The notes under the pieces were generated by a model that was given only the letters and a program-made list of their open reading frames with translations, had not been told where the DNA came from and did not search any database. 64,000 bases of DNA, taken from Bradyrhizobium lablabi. GTDB lineage: Bacteria; Pseudomonadota; Alphaproteobacteria; Rhizobiales; Xanthobacteraceae. This document shows positions 8,637 to 17,769 of the stretch, in pieces; the first letter of the stretch is position 1; each line of letters opens with the position of its first letter. Location of the stretch: positions 3,782,001 through 3,846,000 of the forward strand of contig NZ_LT670844.1 in the NCBI RefSeq assembly GCF_900141755.1, given 5' to 3'. A program made the translations under genes and the position numbers.

Positions 8637-9305
8637 ATGACCCAGCAAACCGAAACCAAAGCAAGGGCCGGCGCGATCATCGTGCCGGTGACGCTGTTCG
8701 AGCAGAACTGCACGATCCTGTGGTGCGAAGCCACAAAAAAAGCGGTCGTGATCGACCCCGGCGGCGATGTTCCGAAAATTGCGGCCGCGATCAAGCAGAC
8801 CGGCGTCACGGTGGAAAAGATCTGGCTTACCCACGGCCATATCGACCATGTCGGTGGCGCCGCCGATTTGCGCGACGCGCTCAAGGTTGAGATCGTAGGC
8901 CCGCACATCGCCGACAAGTTCCTGCTCGACAATGTGGTGACGAGCGGCGCGCGGTTCGGCATGACCGGGGTGCGCGATTTCGCGCCCGACCGCTGGCTTG
9001 CCGAGGGCGATCAGGTTTCAATCGGCGAATTGACCTTCGACATTCTGCATTGCCCAGGCCATTCACCGGGTAGCGTGGTGTACTTCAACAAGGAGATGCG
9101 CTTTGCGCATGTCGGCGACGTGCTGTTCAACGGCTCGGTCGGGCGCAGCGACATCCCCGGCGGCAATCACGACACGCTGATCAAGTCGATCAAGGACAAG
9201 CTGCTGCCGCTCGGCGACGATGTCGGCTTCATCTGCGGCCACGGCCCCGGCTCCAGCATCGGCCAGGAGCGCATGACCAATCCGTTCCTCACCGGGGCGA
9301 CGTAA
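8637..9305 (+). CDS. MBL-fold metallo-hydrolase, glyoxalase II-like
   Basis: A 222-residue metallo-beta-lactamase-fold hydrolase of the small glyoxalase II/YcbL type. The metal motif THGHIDHVGG (about residues 64-73) gives HxHxDH; further ligands are the His in HCPGHSPGS, the Asp in HVGDVLFNGSVGRSD and the His in FICGHGPGS. Predicted cytosolic; substrate may be a thioester such as S-lactoylglutathione, but this subgroup contains proteins of unknown substrate. It is divergent from the PAP2 gene, and its ribosome site is weak. Confidence 0.88.
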   Translation: MTQQTETKARAGAIIVPVTLFEQNCTILWCEATKKAVVIDPGGDVPKIAAAIKQTGVTVEKIWLTHGHIDHVGGAADLRDALKVEIVGPHIADKFLLDNVVTSGARFGMTGVRDFAPDRWLAEGDQVSIGELTFDILHCPGHSPGSVVYFNKEMRFAHVGDVLFNGSVGRSDIPGGNHDTLIKSIKDKLLPLGDDVGFICGHGPGSSIGQERMTNPFLTGAT

Positions 9306-9325
9306 GGCGGGGCCCGCCGCTTCCC

Positions 9326-9703
9326 TCACTCCGCTGCGACCATCTGATCGGCGTTCGCTTCCGCCAGATGCCGCGCGCCCCAGTTGCGGATGGCGGCGAT
9401 GACGGGCACAAAACTCTTGCCCTTGCGGGTCAGGCGATATTCGACCTTGGGCGGCACGACGCCAAAATCCTTGCGGTCGATCAGCCCTTGCTCGGTGAGC
9501 GCCTTCAATTCGCGGGAGAGCACACGGGGTGCGATTACGGCGCTGCCGCTTGAGCCGCGCAACAGTCCGGTTCTGATCTCGCTGTAGCGCTTGGGACCAT
9601 CCTGCAGGTCCCAGACGATGCGCAGCTTGTACTTGCCGCTGATCATCTTCTGGAACGCCGCCACCGGACAGCCGCAAGCCTGCGCTGATTTGGCGTTTGC
9701 CAT
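9326..9703 (-). CDS. HxlR family transcriptional regulator
   Basis: Winged-helix regulator, 125 residues from the ATG at 9703, which follows GGAAGGG; a longer form from 9727 is possible. The N-terminal ACGCPVAAF contains the cysteine typical of redox- or electrophile-sensing HxlR proteins such as HypR/YodB. The recognition region includes KRYSEIRTGLLRG and VLSRELKALTEQGLI, and the wing VPPKVEYRLTRKG. It is divergent from an NmrA-like oxidoreductase, the usual arrangement in which HxlR represses its neighbour in response to quinones or aldehydes. Confidence 0.9.
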   Translation of the reverse strand: MANAKSAQACGCPVAAFQKMISGKYKLRIVWDLQDGPKRYSEIRTGLLRGSSGSAVIAPRVLSRELKALTEQGLIDRKDFGVVPPKVEYRLTRKGKSFVPVIAAIRNWGARHLAEANADQMVAAE

Positions 9704-9756
9704 GGCATCCCTTCCGCAAGGCTTCACCGCTTCAGGATATCGGCAAGCGCAGATAA

Positions 9757-9781
9757 GTCCATAGTATCATTTTTGTCCATA
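9757..9781. promoter_or_regulatory. Direct repeat in the HxlR/NmrA divergent promoter
   Basis: GTCCATA occurs at 9757-9763 and again at 9775-9781, with flanks giving AGTCCATAGT and TGTCCATACT. The 18-base spacing and the location between divergent regulator and target genes suggest an operator or overlapping promoter elements for the HxlR protein. This is inference from position and repetition only. Confidence 0.35.
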
Positions 9782-9836
9782 CTTGCGTTATCGCCCCTGA
9801 CGGCGCCAGATTGAGGCCGGCAACGGGAGGCGAGCG

Positions 9837-10718
9837 ATGATCCTCGTGAGCGGCGCGACCGGACTGAACGGGCAAGAGTTGCTGCGCGTGTTGTCGGCAA
9901 AGGGCGTCGCCGTGCGCGCGCTGGTGCGCAACCCGGCGAAAGCGGACGCGATCGCGGCGCTGCCGCATGTCCAACTCGTGCAAGGCGACATGGCGCGCCC
10001 GGAAACGCTTGCCGCGGCGCTGCGCGACGTCGAGCGTGCGATGCTGATTTCGTCGTCGGCCCCTGACATGCTCGAAGTGCAGTCGAACTTCATCGATGCG
10101 GCAAAAAGGGCCGGCGTCAAACACGTGATAAAATTGTCCGGAATCATGCCGGAACTCGATTCGGCATTTCGCTTCGCGCGGATGCATGGCGAGATCGAGC
10201 AGCGGCTGGAAGCCTCCGGACTGGCGTTCACCCATCTGCGGGCCGGCGAGTTCATGCCGGCCTATTTCCGGCAAGTCCCCAATATCGTCGCCAAGGGGGC
10301 GATGTTCTTACCCATGGAAGATGCCAGGATCGCCTCGATTGACGTCGGCGATATCGCCGAGATCACGGCGCGCGTGCTGACCGGCTCGGGACACGAGGGC
10401 AAGATCTATCCCCTCACCGGCCCAGAAGCGCTGACCATGACCGAGGTCGCCGAAAAGCTCTCCGCCGCCACCGGCAAAACCATCCGCTATGTCAACGTGC
10501 CGCCGGAAGATGCGCGCAAAGCCCAATTGGCCGCCGGCATGCCGCCTTATCTCGCCGATGCGCTGTTCGAATTATTCGCGGAACGTCGCAACGGCAAGGA
10601 GGCAGCGGTCTGGCCCGACGCCGGCACCTTGCTCGGGCGGCGGCCGAAATCGTTCGACGAATTCGCCAGGCGCCATGCCGCGATATTCCGCGGCGAGGCG
10701 CCGCCTCCGAAAGTGTGA
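9837..10718 (+). CDS. NmrA-like NAD(P)-binding oxidoreductase
   Basis: A 293-residue atypical short-chain dehydrogenase of the NmrA/quinone-oxidoreductase-2 type. The N-terminal dinucleotide motif is VSGATGLNGQELL (GxxGxxG), followed by the basic pair in ALVRNPAK expected for NADP preference. The region VKHVIKLSGI replaces the classical YxxxK active site, as usual in this family. It probably reduces or senses quinone-like or electrophilic compounds under HxlR control. The next small gene starts 12 bases downstream, so the two form an operon. Confidence 0.88.
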   Translation: MILVSGATGLNGQELLRVLSAKGVAVRALVRNPAKADAIAALPHVQLVQGDMARPETLAAALRDVERAMLISSSAPDMLEVQSNFIDAAKRAGVKHVIKLSGIMPELDSAFRFARMHGEIEQRLEASGLAFTHLRAGEFMPAYFRQVPNIVAKGAMFLPMEDARIASIDVGDIAEITARVLTGSGHEGKIYPLTGPEALTMTEVAEKLSAATGKTIRYVNVPPEDARKAQLAAGMPPYLADALFELFAERRNGKEAAVWPDAGTLLGRRPKSFDEFARRHAAIFRGEAPPPKV

Positions 10719-10730
10719 AGGGAGCGATCG

Positions 10731-11036
10731 ATGAAGCACTTTATGATCAAATATCAGTTCGCCAACGGCGCAGCTGAGGAATGGCACCGCGAAATAACGC
10801 GGTTCATTGCCGCGCTCGACAGCGATCCCGACCTGAAGGGCAGGATCGGCTACTGCGTCATGAAGAACCGCGACGATGCGAGCTACTTTCATCTCGCTAC
10901 GGCTGCCGACGAACAGGCCATCAAGACGCTGCAGGCGCGGGATTTCTTCAAGCACTATACGGAGAAGACGAGGCAGGTCGCCGGCGGCGAAGTGGTGGTG
11001 ACGCCGATTGAAGTGATCGCGGAGACGGCGGCGTAG
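10731..11036 (+). CDS. Small conserved protein, possibly ABM-like barrel
   Basis: A 101-residue soluble protein beginning MKHFMIKYQFANG and rich in short strand-helix elements (ITRFIAALDSDPDL, RIGYCVMKNRDDASYFHLATA), which suggests a dimeric alpha-beta barrel of the ABM/DUF1330-like kind. A good ribosome site (AAGGGAGC) precedes the ATG. It follows the NmrA-like gene by 12 bases and is probably co-regulated by HxlR. The reaction is unknown. Confidence 0.75.
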   Translation: MKHFMIKYQFANGAAEEWHREITRFIAALDSDPDLKGRIGYCVMKNRDDASYFHLATAADEQAIKTLQARDFFKHYTEKTRQVAGGEVVVTPIEVIAETAA

Positions 11037-11042
11037 CTCGGG

Positions 11043-11147
11043 CCTCGTGGTTCGAGACGCCGCTTCGCGGCTCCTCACCATGAGGAGTTAGACCTCATCC
11101 TGAGGAGCGGCCACTTGGCCGCGTCTCGAAGGATGAAGCCGCAGTGG
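11043..11147. repeat. Composite palindromic intergenic repeat
   Basis: The outer arms GGTTCGAGACG and CGTCTCGAA are complementary; inside are the hairpin CCGCTTCGCGG, the pair CCTCACCATGAGG and CATCCTGAGGAG, and CGGCCACTTGGCCG. It fills the gap between the end of the HxlR-regulated operon and the end of the convergent hybrid kinase gene. It could act as a bidirectional transcription end or mRNA-stability element; that is inference. Confidence 0.75.
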
Positions 11148-11161
11148 CTGACGCCCGACCC

Positions 11162-13171
11162 CTATCCCGAAATCATGCTGCGAATTTTCCGCGCGAGATT
11201 GTCGAGTTCGAACGGTTTGGTGATCATCTCCATGCCCGCCTGCAAGAACCCCTGAGATACCGCAGCGCTCTCGGCGTAGCCGGTCATGAACAGGATCTTT
11301 AAGCCAGGCCGCGTTTCCCGCGCCTGGTCGGCGAGCTGGCGGCCGCTGATGCCGGGCAGGCCCACGTCAGTGACGAGTAAATCGATCCGCGCGCTGGTGC
11401 GCAGGACGCGCAGGCCCGACGGTCCATCGACCGCCTCGAGCGTCCGAAAACCCTGGTCCTGCAACATTTCGAGAATCACGCCGCGCACGGTCGGCTCGTC
11501 CTCGACTACCAGCACGGTTTCGCCGGTAAAGGCATGTTCGGTCGTCCTCGCGGCTGACCCGAGCGGCGCGGCAACGCCGCCTTGGTGGCGCGGCAAATAG
11601 AGCCTGATCGACGTTCCCTGCCCCACCCGGCTGTCGATCGTCGCGTGGCCGTTCGACTGCCGCGCAAATCCATAGATCATCGAAAGCCCGAGACCGGTGC
11701 CTTGCCCGATCGGCTTGGTGGTGAAGAACGGATCGAAAGCGCGCGCCGCCACCTCCGCGCTCATGCCGACGCCGGTGTCGGTGACCTCGACGCAGATGTA
11801 ATCGCCGGGCGAAAGCGCCGGCGTATCGGCGGTTACGCTGTCGAGGCGCACGTTGGAAGTTGCGATGGTGAGCGTGCCGCCCTCCGGCATGGCGTCGCGG
11901 GCGTTGATGGCGAGATTGAGCAGCGCGCTTTCCAGCTGATTGGGATCGCACAGCGTCCACCAGAGATCGGCGGCGGCGGCGATCTGGAGGTCGATGGTCT
12001 CGCCGATGGTCCGGCGCAACAGATCCTCCAGCGACACGATGAGCTGATTGACGTCGACGCCTTTCGGGATCAGCGGCTGGCGCCGCGCAAAGGCGAGCAG
12101 GCGATGGGTGAGCGCGGCGGCGCGGTTCGCCGAGGTCATCGCCGCGTCAATATAGCGCGCGACATTTTCGGTGCGTCCCTGATCGAGACGGGTCTGCAGC
12201 AAATCGAGCGAGCCGACGATGCCGGTCAACAGATTGTTGAAATCGTGTGCGATGCCGCCGGTCAATTGCCCGACCGCCTCCATCTTCTGCGACTGCCGCA
12301 ACGCCTCTTCGGTCGCTTTCAGCCGTTCGGCCGCGGCCTTCTCCACGGTCACGTCGCGCGCCACCGCAAAAATGCGGTCCTGATCCGGTACGCCGGTCCA
12401 CGACAGCCAGCGATAGGACCCGTCCTTGTGCCGAAAGCGGCCTTCGAATCTCACTGTCAGATTGCCCTGAATCAGATGGCCGACATCCATCCGGGTCAGT
12501 CCGCCATCGTCGGGATGCTCCAGCCATTCCGACGTCCGGTTCAATAATTCAGCCTCGCTCCAGCCGAACGTTCTGGTCCAGGCCGGGTTGACCGTCCGCC
12601 AGACGCCGTTGCGATCCACGATCACCAACATGTCCTGCGTCACGTTCCAGATCCGGCTACGCTCGCGCAGCTTGACGGCAGCAAGGTAGTCCTCGGTCAC
12701 GTCGCGGCAAACCACCAGCACGCCGCCGATGCCGTCGTCCTCGTCGATCGGGCTATAGCCATAGGTCCAGTAGACTTGCTCGAGCCGGCCGTGACGGGTC
12801 ACCGGAACCAGCTGGTTCTCATGCCAGGTGGCGCCGCCGCCGCGCATCACCTGCTCGATCTGGGGACCGATGATGGGCCAGATTTCGGCCCAGCACTCGC
12901 GTCCGCGTTGACCGAGCGCGCTCGGATGGCGCTCGGGTCCCATGGTCTGGCGGTAGGCGTCGTTATAGAATTGAATGAGTTCTTCGCCCCACCAGATGAA
13001 CATCGGGTGGTTGGTATTGAGCAAGATTCGAACCGCCGTGCGCAGGCTTTGCGGCCAGGTTTCGGGCTTCCCCAGCGGACTTGCCGACCAATCATAGGCC
13101 CGCATCAAGGCGCCCATCTCCCCGCCGCCGGCGAGGAAATCCGCAGAGCTCCGTTTGTTGAGTTTCAACAT
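11162..13171 (-). CDS. Hybrid sensor histidine kinase with PAS domains and receiver
   Basis: A 669-residue soluble hybrid kinase. Two PAS-like regions cover about 45-165 and 170-280 (with PAC-type strands KDGSYRWLSWTG). The HisKA domain has His309 in GIAHDFNNLLTGI, the ATPase domain has NLAINARDAMPEGG and DTGVGMSAEVA, and the C-terminal receiver (about 550-669) has its phospho-Asp in DLLVTDVGLPG and Lys in ITKPFEL. No membrane segment is present, so it senses a cytosolic signal. No dedicated response regulator is adjacent. Confidence 0.9.
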   Translation of the reverse strand: MLKLNKRSSADFLAGGGEMGALMRAYDWSASPLGKPETWPQSLRTAVRILLNTNHPMFIWWGEELIQFYNDAYRQTMGPERHPSALGQRGRECWAEIWPIIGPQIEQVMRGGGATWHENQLVPVTRHGRLEQVYWTYGYSPIDEDDGIGGVLVVCRDVTEDYLAAVKLRERSRIWNVTQDMLVIVDRNGVWRTVNPAWTRTFGWSEAELLNRTSEWLEHPDDGGLTRMDVGHLIQGNLTVRFEGRFRHKDGSYRWLSWTGVPDQDRIFAVARDVTVEKAAAERLKATEEALRQSQKMEAVGQLTGGIAHDFNNLLTGIVGSLDLLQTRLDQGRTENVARYIDAAMTSANRAAALTHRLLAFARRQPLIPKGVDVNQLIVSLEDLLRRTIGETIDLQIAAAADLWWTLCDPNQLESALLNLAINARDAMPEGGTLTIATSNVRLDSVTADTPALSPGDYICVEVTDTGVGMSAEVAARAFDPFFTTKPIGQGTGLGLSMIYGFARQSNGHATIDSRVGQGTSIRLYLPRHQGGVAAPLGSAARTTEHAFTGETVLVVEDEPTVRGVILEMLQDQGFRTLEAVDGPSGLRVLRTSARIDLLVTDVGLPGISGRQLADQARETRPGLKILFMTGYAESAAVSQGFLQAGMEMITKPFELDNLARKIRSMISG

Positions 13172-13348
13172 CTGGGATTGGCGGCCAATTCAGCACAAGT
13201 TGGCAGCCGGAACTTAACCGCCTGTCACAATCCCACCAAACTCGCAGCCCCCGCCTCCGGTTCCAATATTTTTGGCCCGCAAGGCAAAATAACGCATGCT
13301 GGCGCAGCCGCCGCTGATGGCGACGCCGATCCAATCGCGAGGAAACGC

Positions 13349-14590
13349 TTATTTCATCAGGCCCGCGGCGGTAAGCGCGCGGGTGATGACGCTGCCAACG
13401 TCGATCGCACGACGCCGCGATGGTTCAGGACCACGATTGAGCGTCGTCCGCGGCCAGAGCACGTCGGCGAGATCCGGCGTCGGCGCAGGGGCAACCACCG
13501 GAACTATCTTTACGGCTTGCTTCGAATTTTTCGCCGCAGCCTCCTTCGAAGCTGCTTTCTCTTTTGGAGCCGCGTTGGGCTTAGGAATCCACCCGGTCAG
13601 GCCGAAGAAACTTGCGATATGATAGGACGACGAGATCCCCGCCTCGATCAGGTGCGCGCCTTGTGCGCCGTAGCGTTCGTCATTGTCGGCGATACCGAGC
13701 GGGGTGCCGTGGGCCATGTCGGTGATGGTGTAGGATTCGACGATGGTCTCGCCGTCCGCGTTCCACCAGACCTGACGGGGGTAGCCGTCGACATTCGCCT
13801 CCGACATCGGCGCCTGAGGCAGTTGATGCACGTCGAGCCACTGCTTGAGGATCTCGTTGGCGTTCGCCGGGTTGACGGTGCGATCGGCACTGCCATGCCA
13901 TACCGAGAGTTTTGGCCAGGGTCCCCTGTGAGTTGAAGCGTTGCGCACCAGATCGCCCAACTCTGATGCCGGGTTGGCTGGCGTCTGGAACATTCCGTTC
14001 AAGGCTTCCCGCACATTGGTGGCGACGCCGAAAGGAAGGCCGGCAATCACCGCGCCAGCCGCGAACACCTCCGGATAGGTTGCAAGCATCACCGAGGTCA
14101 TGGCGCCGCCGGCGGAAAGCCCGGTGACGAAGATCCGTTGCGCGCTGATTTTGTGCTCGCCAACCATCTGCGCGATCATTTGCCGGATCGAACAGGCTTC
14201 GCCGCTGCCGCGCGCAGTGTCTTCCGGATTGAACCAGTTGAAGCAGGTTTGCCCGTTGTTTACGGCCTGCTGCTCGGGCATCAGCAAGGCAAAACCGTAG
14301 CGCTTGGCGAGCGTCGACCAGCCGGCGCCGAAATCATAGCCGGCAGCGGTTTGGCCGCATCCGTGCAGGACGACAACCAGCGCGCTCGGCTCCTGAAGAT
14401 TGGCAGGCACGAAGGAGAACATCCGGAGATCGCCGGGATTGGAGCCAAAGCCCGTGGTCTCAACCAGGGGACTGCGCAGCCCCGCATTCAGGCCCTTCCC
14501 GAAGTCAGAAAAGCCATTGATTCCATTCAACTTTGGCAGATGTCGCAGGAATTCGACATTTTTTGCAAGGGACACCGGCAGCTCCGTCAT
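13349..14590 (-). CDS. PHB depolymerase family esterase
   Basis: Alpha/beta hydrolase of the type-1 extracellular PHB depolymerase/LpqC esterase family, 413 residues. The nucleophile is in VTGLSAGGAM (G-x-S-x-G); an oxyanion segment is LHGCGQTAAGYD; the acid is probably the Asp in VWHGSADRTVNP and the base the His in DMAHGTPLG. A Lys/Ala-rich linker (about residues 335-370) precedes a short C-terminal tail. No clear signal peptide is visible, so export is uncertain. The true substrate may be a short-chain polyester or an aryl ester. It follows the convergently placed MFS gene on the same strand. Confidence 0.85.
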   Translation of the reverse strand: MTELPVSLAKNVEFLRHLPKLNGINGFSDFGKGLNAGLRSPLVETTGFGSNPGDLRMFSFVPANLQEPSALVVVLHGCGQTAAGYDFGAGWSTLAKRYGFALLMPEQQAVNNGQTCFNWFNPEDTARGSGEACSIRQMIAQMVGEHKISAQRIFVTGLSAGGAMTSVMLATYPEVFAAGAVIAGLPFGVATNVREALNGMFQTPANPASELGDLVRNASTHRGPWPKLSVWHGSADRTVNPANANEILKQWLDVHQLPQAPMSEANVDGYPRQVWWNADGETIVESYTITDMAHGTPLGIADNDERYGAQGAHLIEAGISSSYHIASFFGLTGWIPKPNAAPKEKAASKEAAAKNSKQAVKIVPVVAPAPTPDLADVLWPRTTLNRGPEPSRRRAIDVGSVITRALTAAGLMK

Positions 14591-14660
14591 CAGTGAGATT
14601 CACTAACCTCAACCCTGACCAGATAGTTGCTGCAGTGCAAAATAAAAAGACCGTGTGCTG

Positions 14661-16220
14661 TCATTCCCCAGAATTTACTGCCGGTAACCTTGATCTGCCG
14701 TATTCGCACCCCGCGCGCCGCATCCACGACAGAAATGCGACGCTGGTGAGAATCGACAGCGCAAATAGCGCCACAGATGCGTAGAGCGCGAGCCGCACCG
14801 AGGTGACAGCCTCGATCGCAAAAAATACCGCGCCGATCGCCGCTATGCCGGCGGCGTTGGCGATTTGCGAGGTCGTTCCGTACATGCCCGAGCCGGAGCC
14901 GGCGCTTGCCGCCTTCACCGTGGACAAGACCGTGCCGGACAACGGCGCCATCACCAACCCCTGGCCGTAACCGAAAATCACAAGCAGCAGCGCCAGCAAG
15001 GAGGCCGTCGGCGTCGCCACCAACGCGACCGTCAGCGCCAGCGCCGCGAGGCCCGCCACTTGAGTGGCGCAACCTTCGATCAGCACCAGCGTGCCGCGAT
15101 GCCGCGCCCGCAACGCGCTGTGCCGCGAGGCGATGACGAAGGCGATCGCGAGCGGCACGAACACCAGGCCGGCCTGCAGCGGCGGAATATGCAGGCCGCG
15201 CTGCATGAACAGGGTCATGATCAGATAGAACGACAAATTGGCGAAAAAGAAGAAGAAGGCGGCGCCGAGGCCACGCATGAAGGCTCTATCCGACAACAGC
15301 GCCAGATCGATCAGCGGCATGCCGCCGCGGCTTGCGACCGCTCGTTCGAGGCGCAGGAACGCGGCAATGATGGCGACGCCCGCCGCCATCACCAGCCAGA
15401 GCCACGGTGCCCACCCCACATCGTGCCCGAACAACAGCGGCCCGATCAGGCACAATACTCCGGTGAACAGGACGATGGCGCCGGGAATGTCGAGCCGTGT
15501 GCCGGCGCGCTGCGGCACCGTCGGCATGATCTTCCACGCCGCCGCGATGATCGCCAGGCCGAACGGCACGTTGACAAAAAACACCACACGCCAGCCGAGC
15601 CCGGCTAGATTGGAGGTCACCAGCACGCCGCCGAGCGCAAAACCGGCCGCGCCAGCCAGCCCAAGCACGACGCCGTAAATGCCGAAGGCGCGGCTGCGCG
15701 AGGCGTCCGGGAACAACAGATGAAGGGTGGCAAGCACCTGCGGCACCATCAGCGCCGCGGTCGCGCCTTGCGCCAGCCGCGCCGTAATGAGCTCAGCGCC
15801 TGATCGCGCAAGACCGCACCACAGCGAGGTGAGCGTGAAGCCCAACACGCCGGCCAGAAATACATTCCGGGTGCCGTAGATATCGCCGAGCCGGCCGCCG
15901 GTGACCACCAATGTCGCATAGGCAATAAGATAGATCGCAATCACGGATTCGATCTGCGCCGGGCTCGCATGCAGCTCGGTCGCGATGGTCGGTATCGCGA
16001 CATTGACGATGAAAGCATCGACACCGAACATGAATTGGGCGGCGACGACGATCGCGAGCACCCACCAGCGGCGCGACGATTCGAGGTTGGCTGAAACCAT
16101 CTGATGCATGGGGAAGCGGCCTTGTCCGATATCTGCTGCCTCCGATGATCTCAGCATTCGCGCGTCCCGGCGATTACCTCCGAGGTAGGGATTTTCAAAG
16201 TTTTGGCCCGATTGCTGCAT
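14661..16220 (-). CDS. MFS transporter, DHA2 (EmrB/QacA) type
   Basis: Multidrug-type major facilitator, 519 residues with about 14 hydrophobic segments, as in the DHA2 drug:proton antiporter group. Typical motifs are VVTGGRLGDIYGTRNVF (loop 2-3) and FVNVPFGLAIIA after segment 6. The longest start at 16220 follows AGAGG; alternative ATGs at 16157 and 16109 would remove a 20- to 37-residue hydrophilic leader, and the last of these fits the family better. It is divergent from sthA, with the two start regions less than 170 bases apart. Substrate unknown. Confidence 0.87.
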   Translation of the reverse strand: MQQSGQNFENPYLGGNRRDARMLRSSEAADIGQGRFPMHQMVSANLESSRRWWVLAIVVAAQFMFGVDAFIVNVAIPTIATELHASPAQIESVIAIYLIAYATLVVTGGRLGDIYGTRNVFLAGVLGFTLTSLWCGLARSGAELITARLAQGATAALMVPQVLATLHLLFPDASRSRAFGIYGVVLGLAGAAGFALGGVLVTSNLAGLGWRVVFFVNVPFGLAIIAAAWKIMPTVPQRAGTRLDIPGAIVLFTGVLCLIGPLLFGHDVGWAPWLWLVMAAGVAIIAAFLRLERAVASRGGMPLIDLALLSDRAFMRGLGAAFFFFFANLSFYLIMTLFMQRGLHIPPLQAGLVFVPLAIAFVIASRHSALRARHRGTLVLIEGCATQVAGLAALALTVALVATPTASLLALLLVIFGYGQGLVMAPLSGTVLSTVKAASAGSGSGMYGTTSQIANAAGIAAIGAVFFAIEAVTSVRLALYASVALFALSILTSVAFLSWMRRAGCEYGRSRLPAVNSGE

Positions 16221-16277
16221 GGTGAACGGCCTCTAGACCTTATTTCCAGCCGTCTTTTCGAGTTCGGACCGCCCTCG

Positions 16278-17669
16278 ATGTACGACTTTGACATGGTTGT
16301 GATCGGCTCCGGCCCTTCCGGCCGCAGAGCCGCCGTGCAATTCGCAAAGCTCGGCCGGTCGGTTCTGGTGGTGGAAAAAGGCCGGCGGGTCGGCGGCGTT
16401 TCGGTCCATACCGGGACCATCCCCTCCAAAACCCTGCGCGAGACCGTGCTCAACCTTTCCGGCTGGCGCGAGCGCGGCTTTTACGGCCGTTCCTACCGGG
16501 TGAAGCAGGATATCGGCGCCACCGACCTGATGGCGCGGCTGCAGAAGACCCTCGACCATGAAGTCGAAGTGCTGGAGCATCAGTTCAGCCGCAACATGGT
16601 CAAGACCGCCTGTGGCGAGGGCCGTTTTGTCGGGCCACACCAGATCGAGGTCACCGCTGAAAACGGTGAGACCAAAATGGTGTCCGCCGCGCACGTCCTG
16701 ATCGCCTGCGGCACGCGGCCGTTCCGCCCCGATTATGTCCCGTTCGACGGCAGATGCGTGTTCGACAGCGACGAGATCATCGAGCTGCCAAAGCTGCCGC
16801 GCAGCCTTGCCGTGATCGGCGCCGGCGTGATCGGGGTCGAATATGCCACCATCTTCTCCGCGCTCGACGTCGCCGTGACCTTGATCGAACCGCGGCCGAC
16901 ATTCCTGGATTTCATCGACAAGGAACTAATCGACGAGTTCATGCACGAGCTGCGCGACCGCAATGTCGCGGTCCGGCTCGGCTCCAAGGTCAATTCGATC
17001 GAGCACAGCGCAAACGGCGGCATCGTCACAAAACTTTCCGACGGCCGCAACGTCAGTTCCGAAATGCTATTGTTCGCGGCGGGGCGGGTCGGCGCCACCG
17101 ACCGGCTCAATCTCGAAGCGGCCGGGATCGCGGTCGACCATCGCGGCCGCATTGCGGTCGATCCATTGACGCTGCAAACCAACGTGCCCCACATCTATGC
17201 GGCCGGCGACGTGATCGGGTTTCCGAGCCTCGCCTCGACCTCGATGGAGCAGGGGCGGGTCGCTGCCTGTCATGCGCTCGGCATGGAGCCGATGGCACCG
17301 CCCGAATTCTTCCCCTACGGGATCTATTCGGTGCCGGAGATTTCGACCACGGGCCTGACGGAAGAGGAAGTGCGGACCCGCGGCATCCCTTACGAGGTCG
17401 GCGTCGCGCGCTTTCGCGAAACCTCGCGCGGCCATATCATGGGGCTCAACAGCGGCATGATGAAGATGATCTTCTCGACCAAAACGAGACGGCTATTGGG
17501 CGTGCACATTCTCGGCGAGGGCGCGACCGAACTTATTCATATCGGACAGGCTGTGCTCAACCTCAAAGGCACGATCGATTATTTTATCCAGAACACTTTT
17601 AATTATCCGACGCTGGCGGAGGCTTACAAGATCGCCGGGCTGGATGCGTGGAACAGGATGACGAGGTAA
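16278..17669 (+). CDS. sthA: Soluble pyridine nucleotide transhydrogenase
   Basis: FAD enzyme that moves reducing equivalents between NADPH and NAD+, 463 residues from the ATG at 16278; an upstream in-frame ATG at 16203 adds an unlikely leader. FAD-binding motif VVIGSGPSGRRAAVQ is at the start, and a second dinucleotide motif AVIGAGVIGVEYA binds the nicotinamide cofactor. The redox-disulfide site of lipoamide dehydrogenases is changed to GGVSVHTGTIPSKT, with Ser and Thr in place of the two cysteines, the mark that separates SthA from disulfide reductases. The C-terminal dimer domain has NYPTLAEAYKIA. Confidence 0.93.
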   Translation: MYDFDMVVIGSGPSGRRAAVQFAKLGRSVLVVEKGRRVGGVSVHTGTIPSKTLRETVLNLSGWRERGFYGRSYRVKQDIGATDLMARLQKTLDHEVEVLEHQFSRNMVKTACGEGRFVGPHQIEVTAENGETKMVSAAHVLIACGTRPFRPDYVPFDGRCVFDSDEIIELPKLPRSLAVIGAGVIGVEYATIFSALDVAVTLIEPRPTFLDFIDKELIDEFMHELRDRNVAVRLGSKVNSIEHSANGGIVTKLSDGRNVSSEMLLFAAGRVGATDRLNLEAAGIAVDHRGRIAVDPLTLQTNVPHIYAAGDVIGFPSLASTSMEQGRVAACHALGMEPMAPPEFFPYGIYSVPEISTTGLTEEEVRTRGIPYEVGVARFRETSRGHIMGLNSGMMKMIFSTKTRRLLGVHILGEGATELIHIGQAVLNLKGTIDYFIQNTFNYPTLAEAYKIAGLDAWNRMTR

Positions 17670-17680
17670 CTCAGGAGTCC

Positions 17681-17767
17681 GTCATTGCGAGGAGCGCTTG
17701 CGACGAAGCAATCCAGCTTTCGCTCCGCGAAAAGGAAGCTGGATTGCTTCGCTGCGCTCGCAATGAC
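17681..17767. repeat. Palindromic intergenic repeat, GTCATTGCGAG family, copy 1
   Basis: The outer arms GTCATTGCGAG (17681-17691) and CTCGCAATGAC (17757-17767) are perfectly complementary. Inner arms around GAAGCAATCCAGCTT and AAGCTGGATTGCTTC are also perfectly complementary, so the whole can fold into one long hairpin. A second member with an insertion is at 60212-60333. It separates the 3' ends of sthA and the convergent glycosyltransferase fusion gene. Confidence 0.85.
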
Positions 17768-17769
17768 GA

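Noticed and set aside
16278..17669. Dihydrolipoamide dehydrogenase or mercuric reductase
   Set aside because: The redox-active cysteine pair is replaced by Ser and Thr, and the sequence matches SthA.
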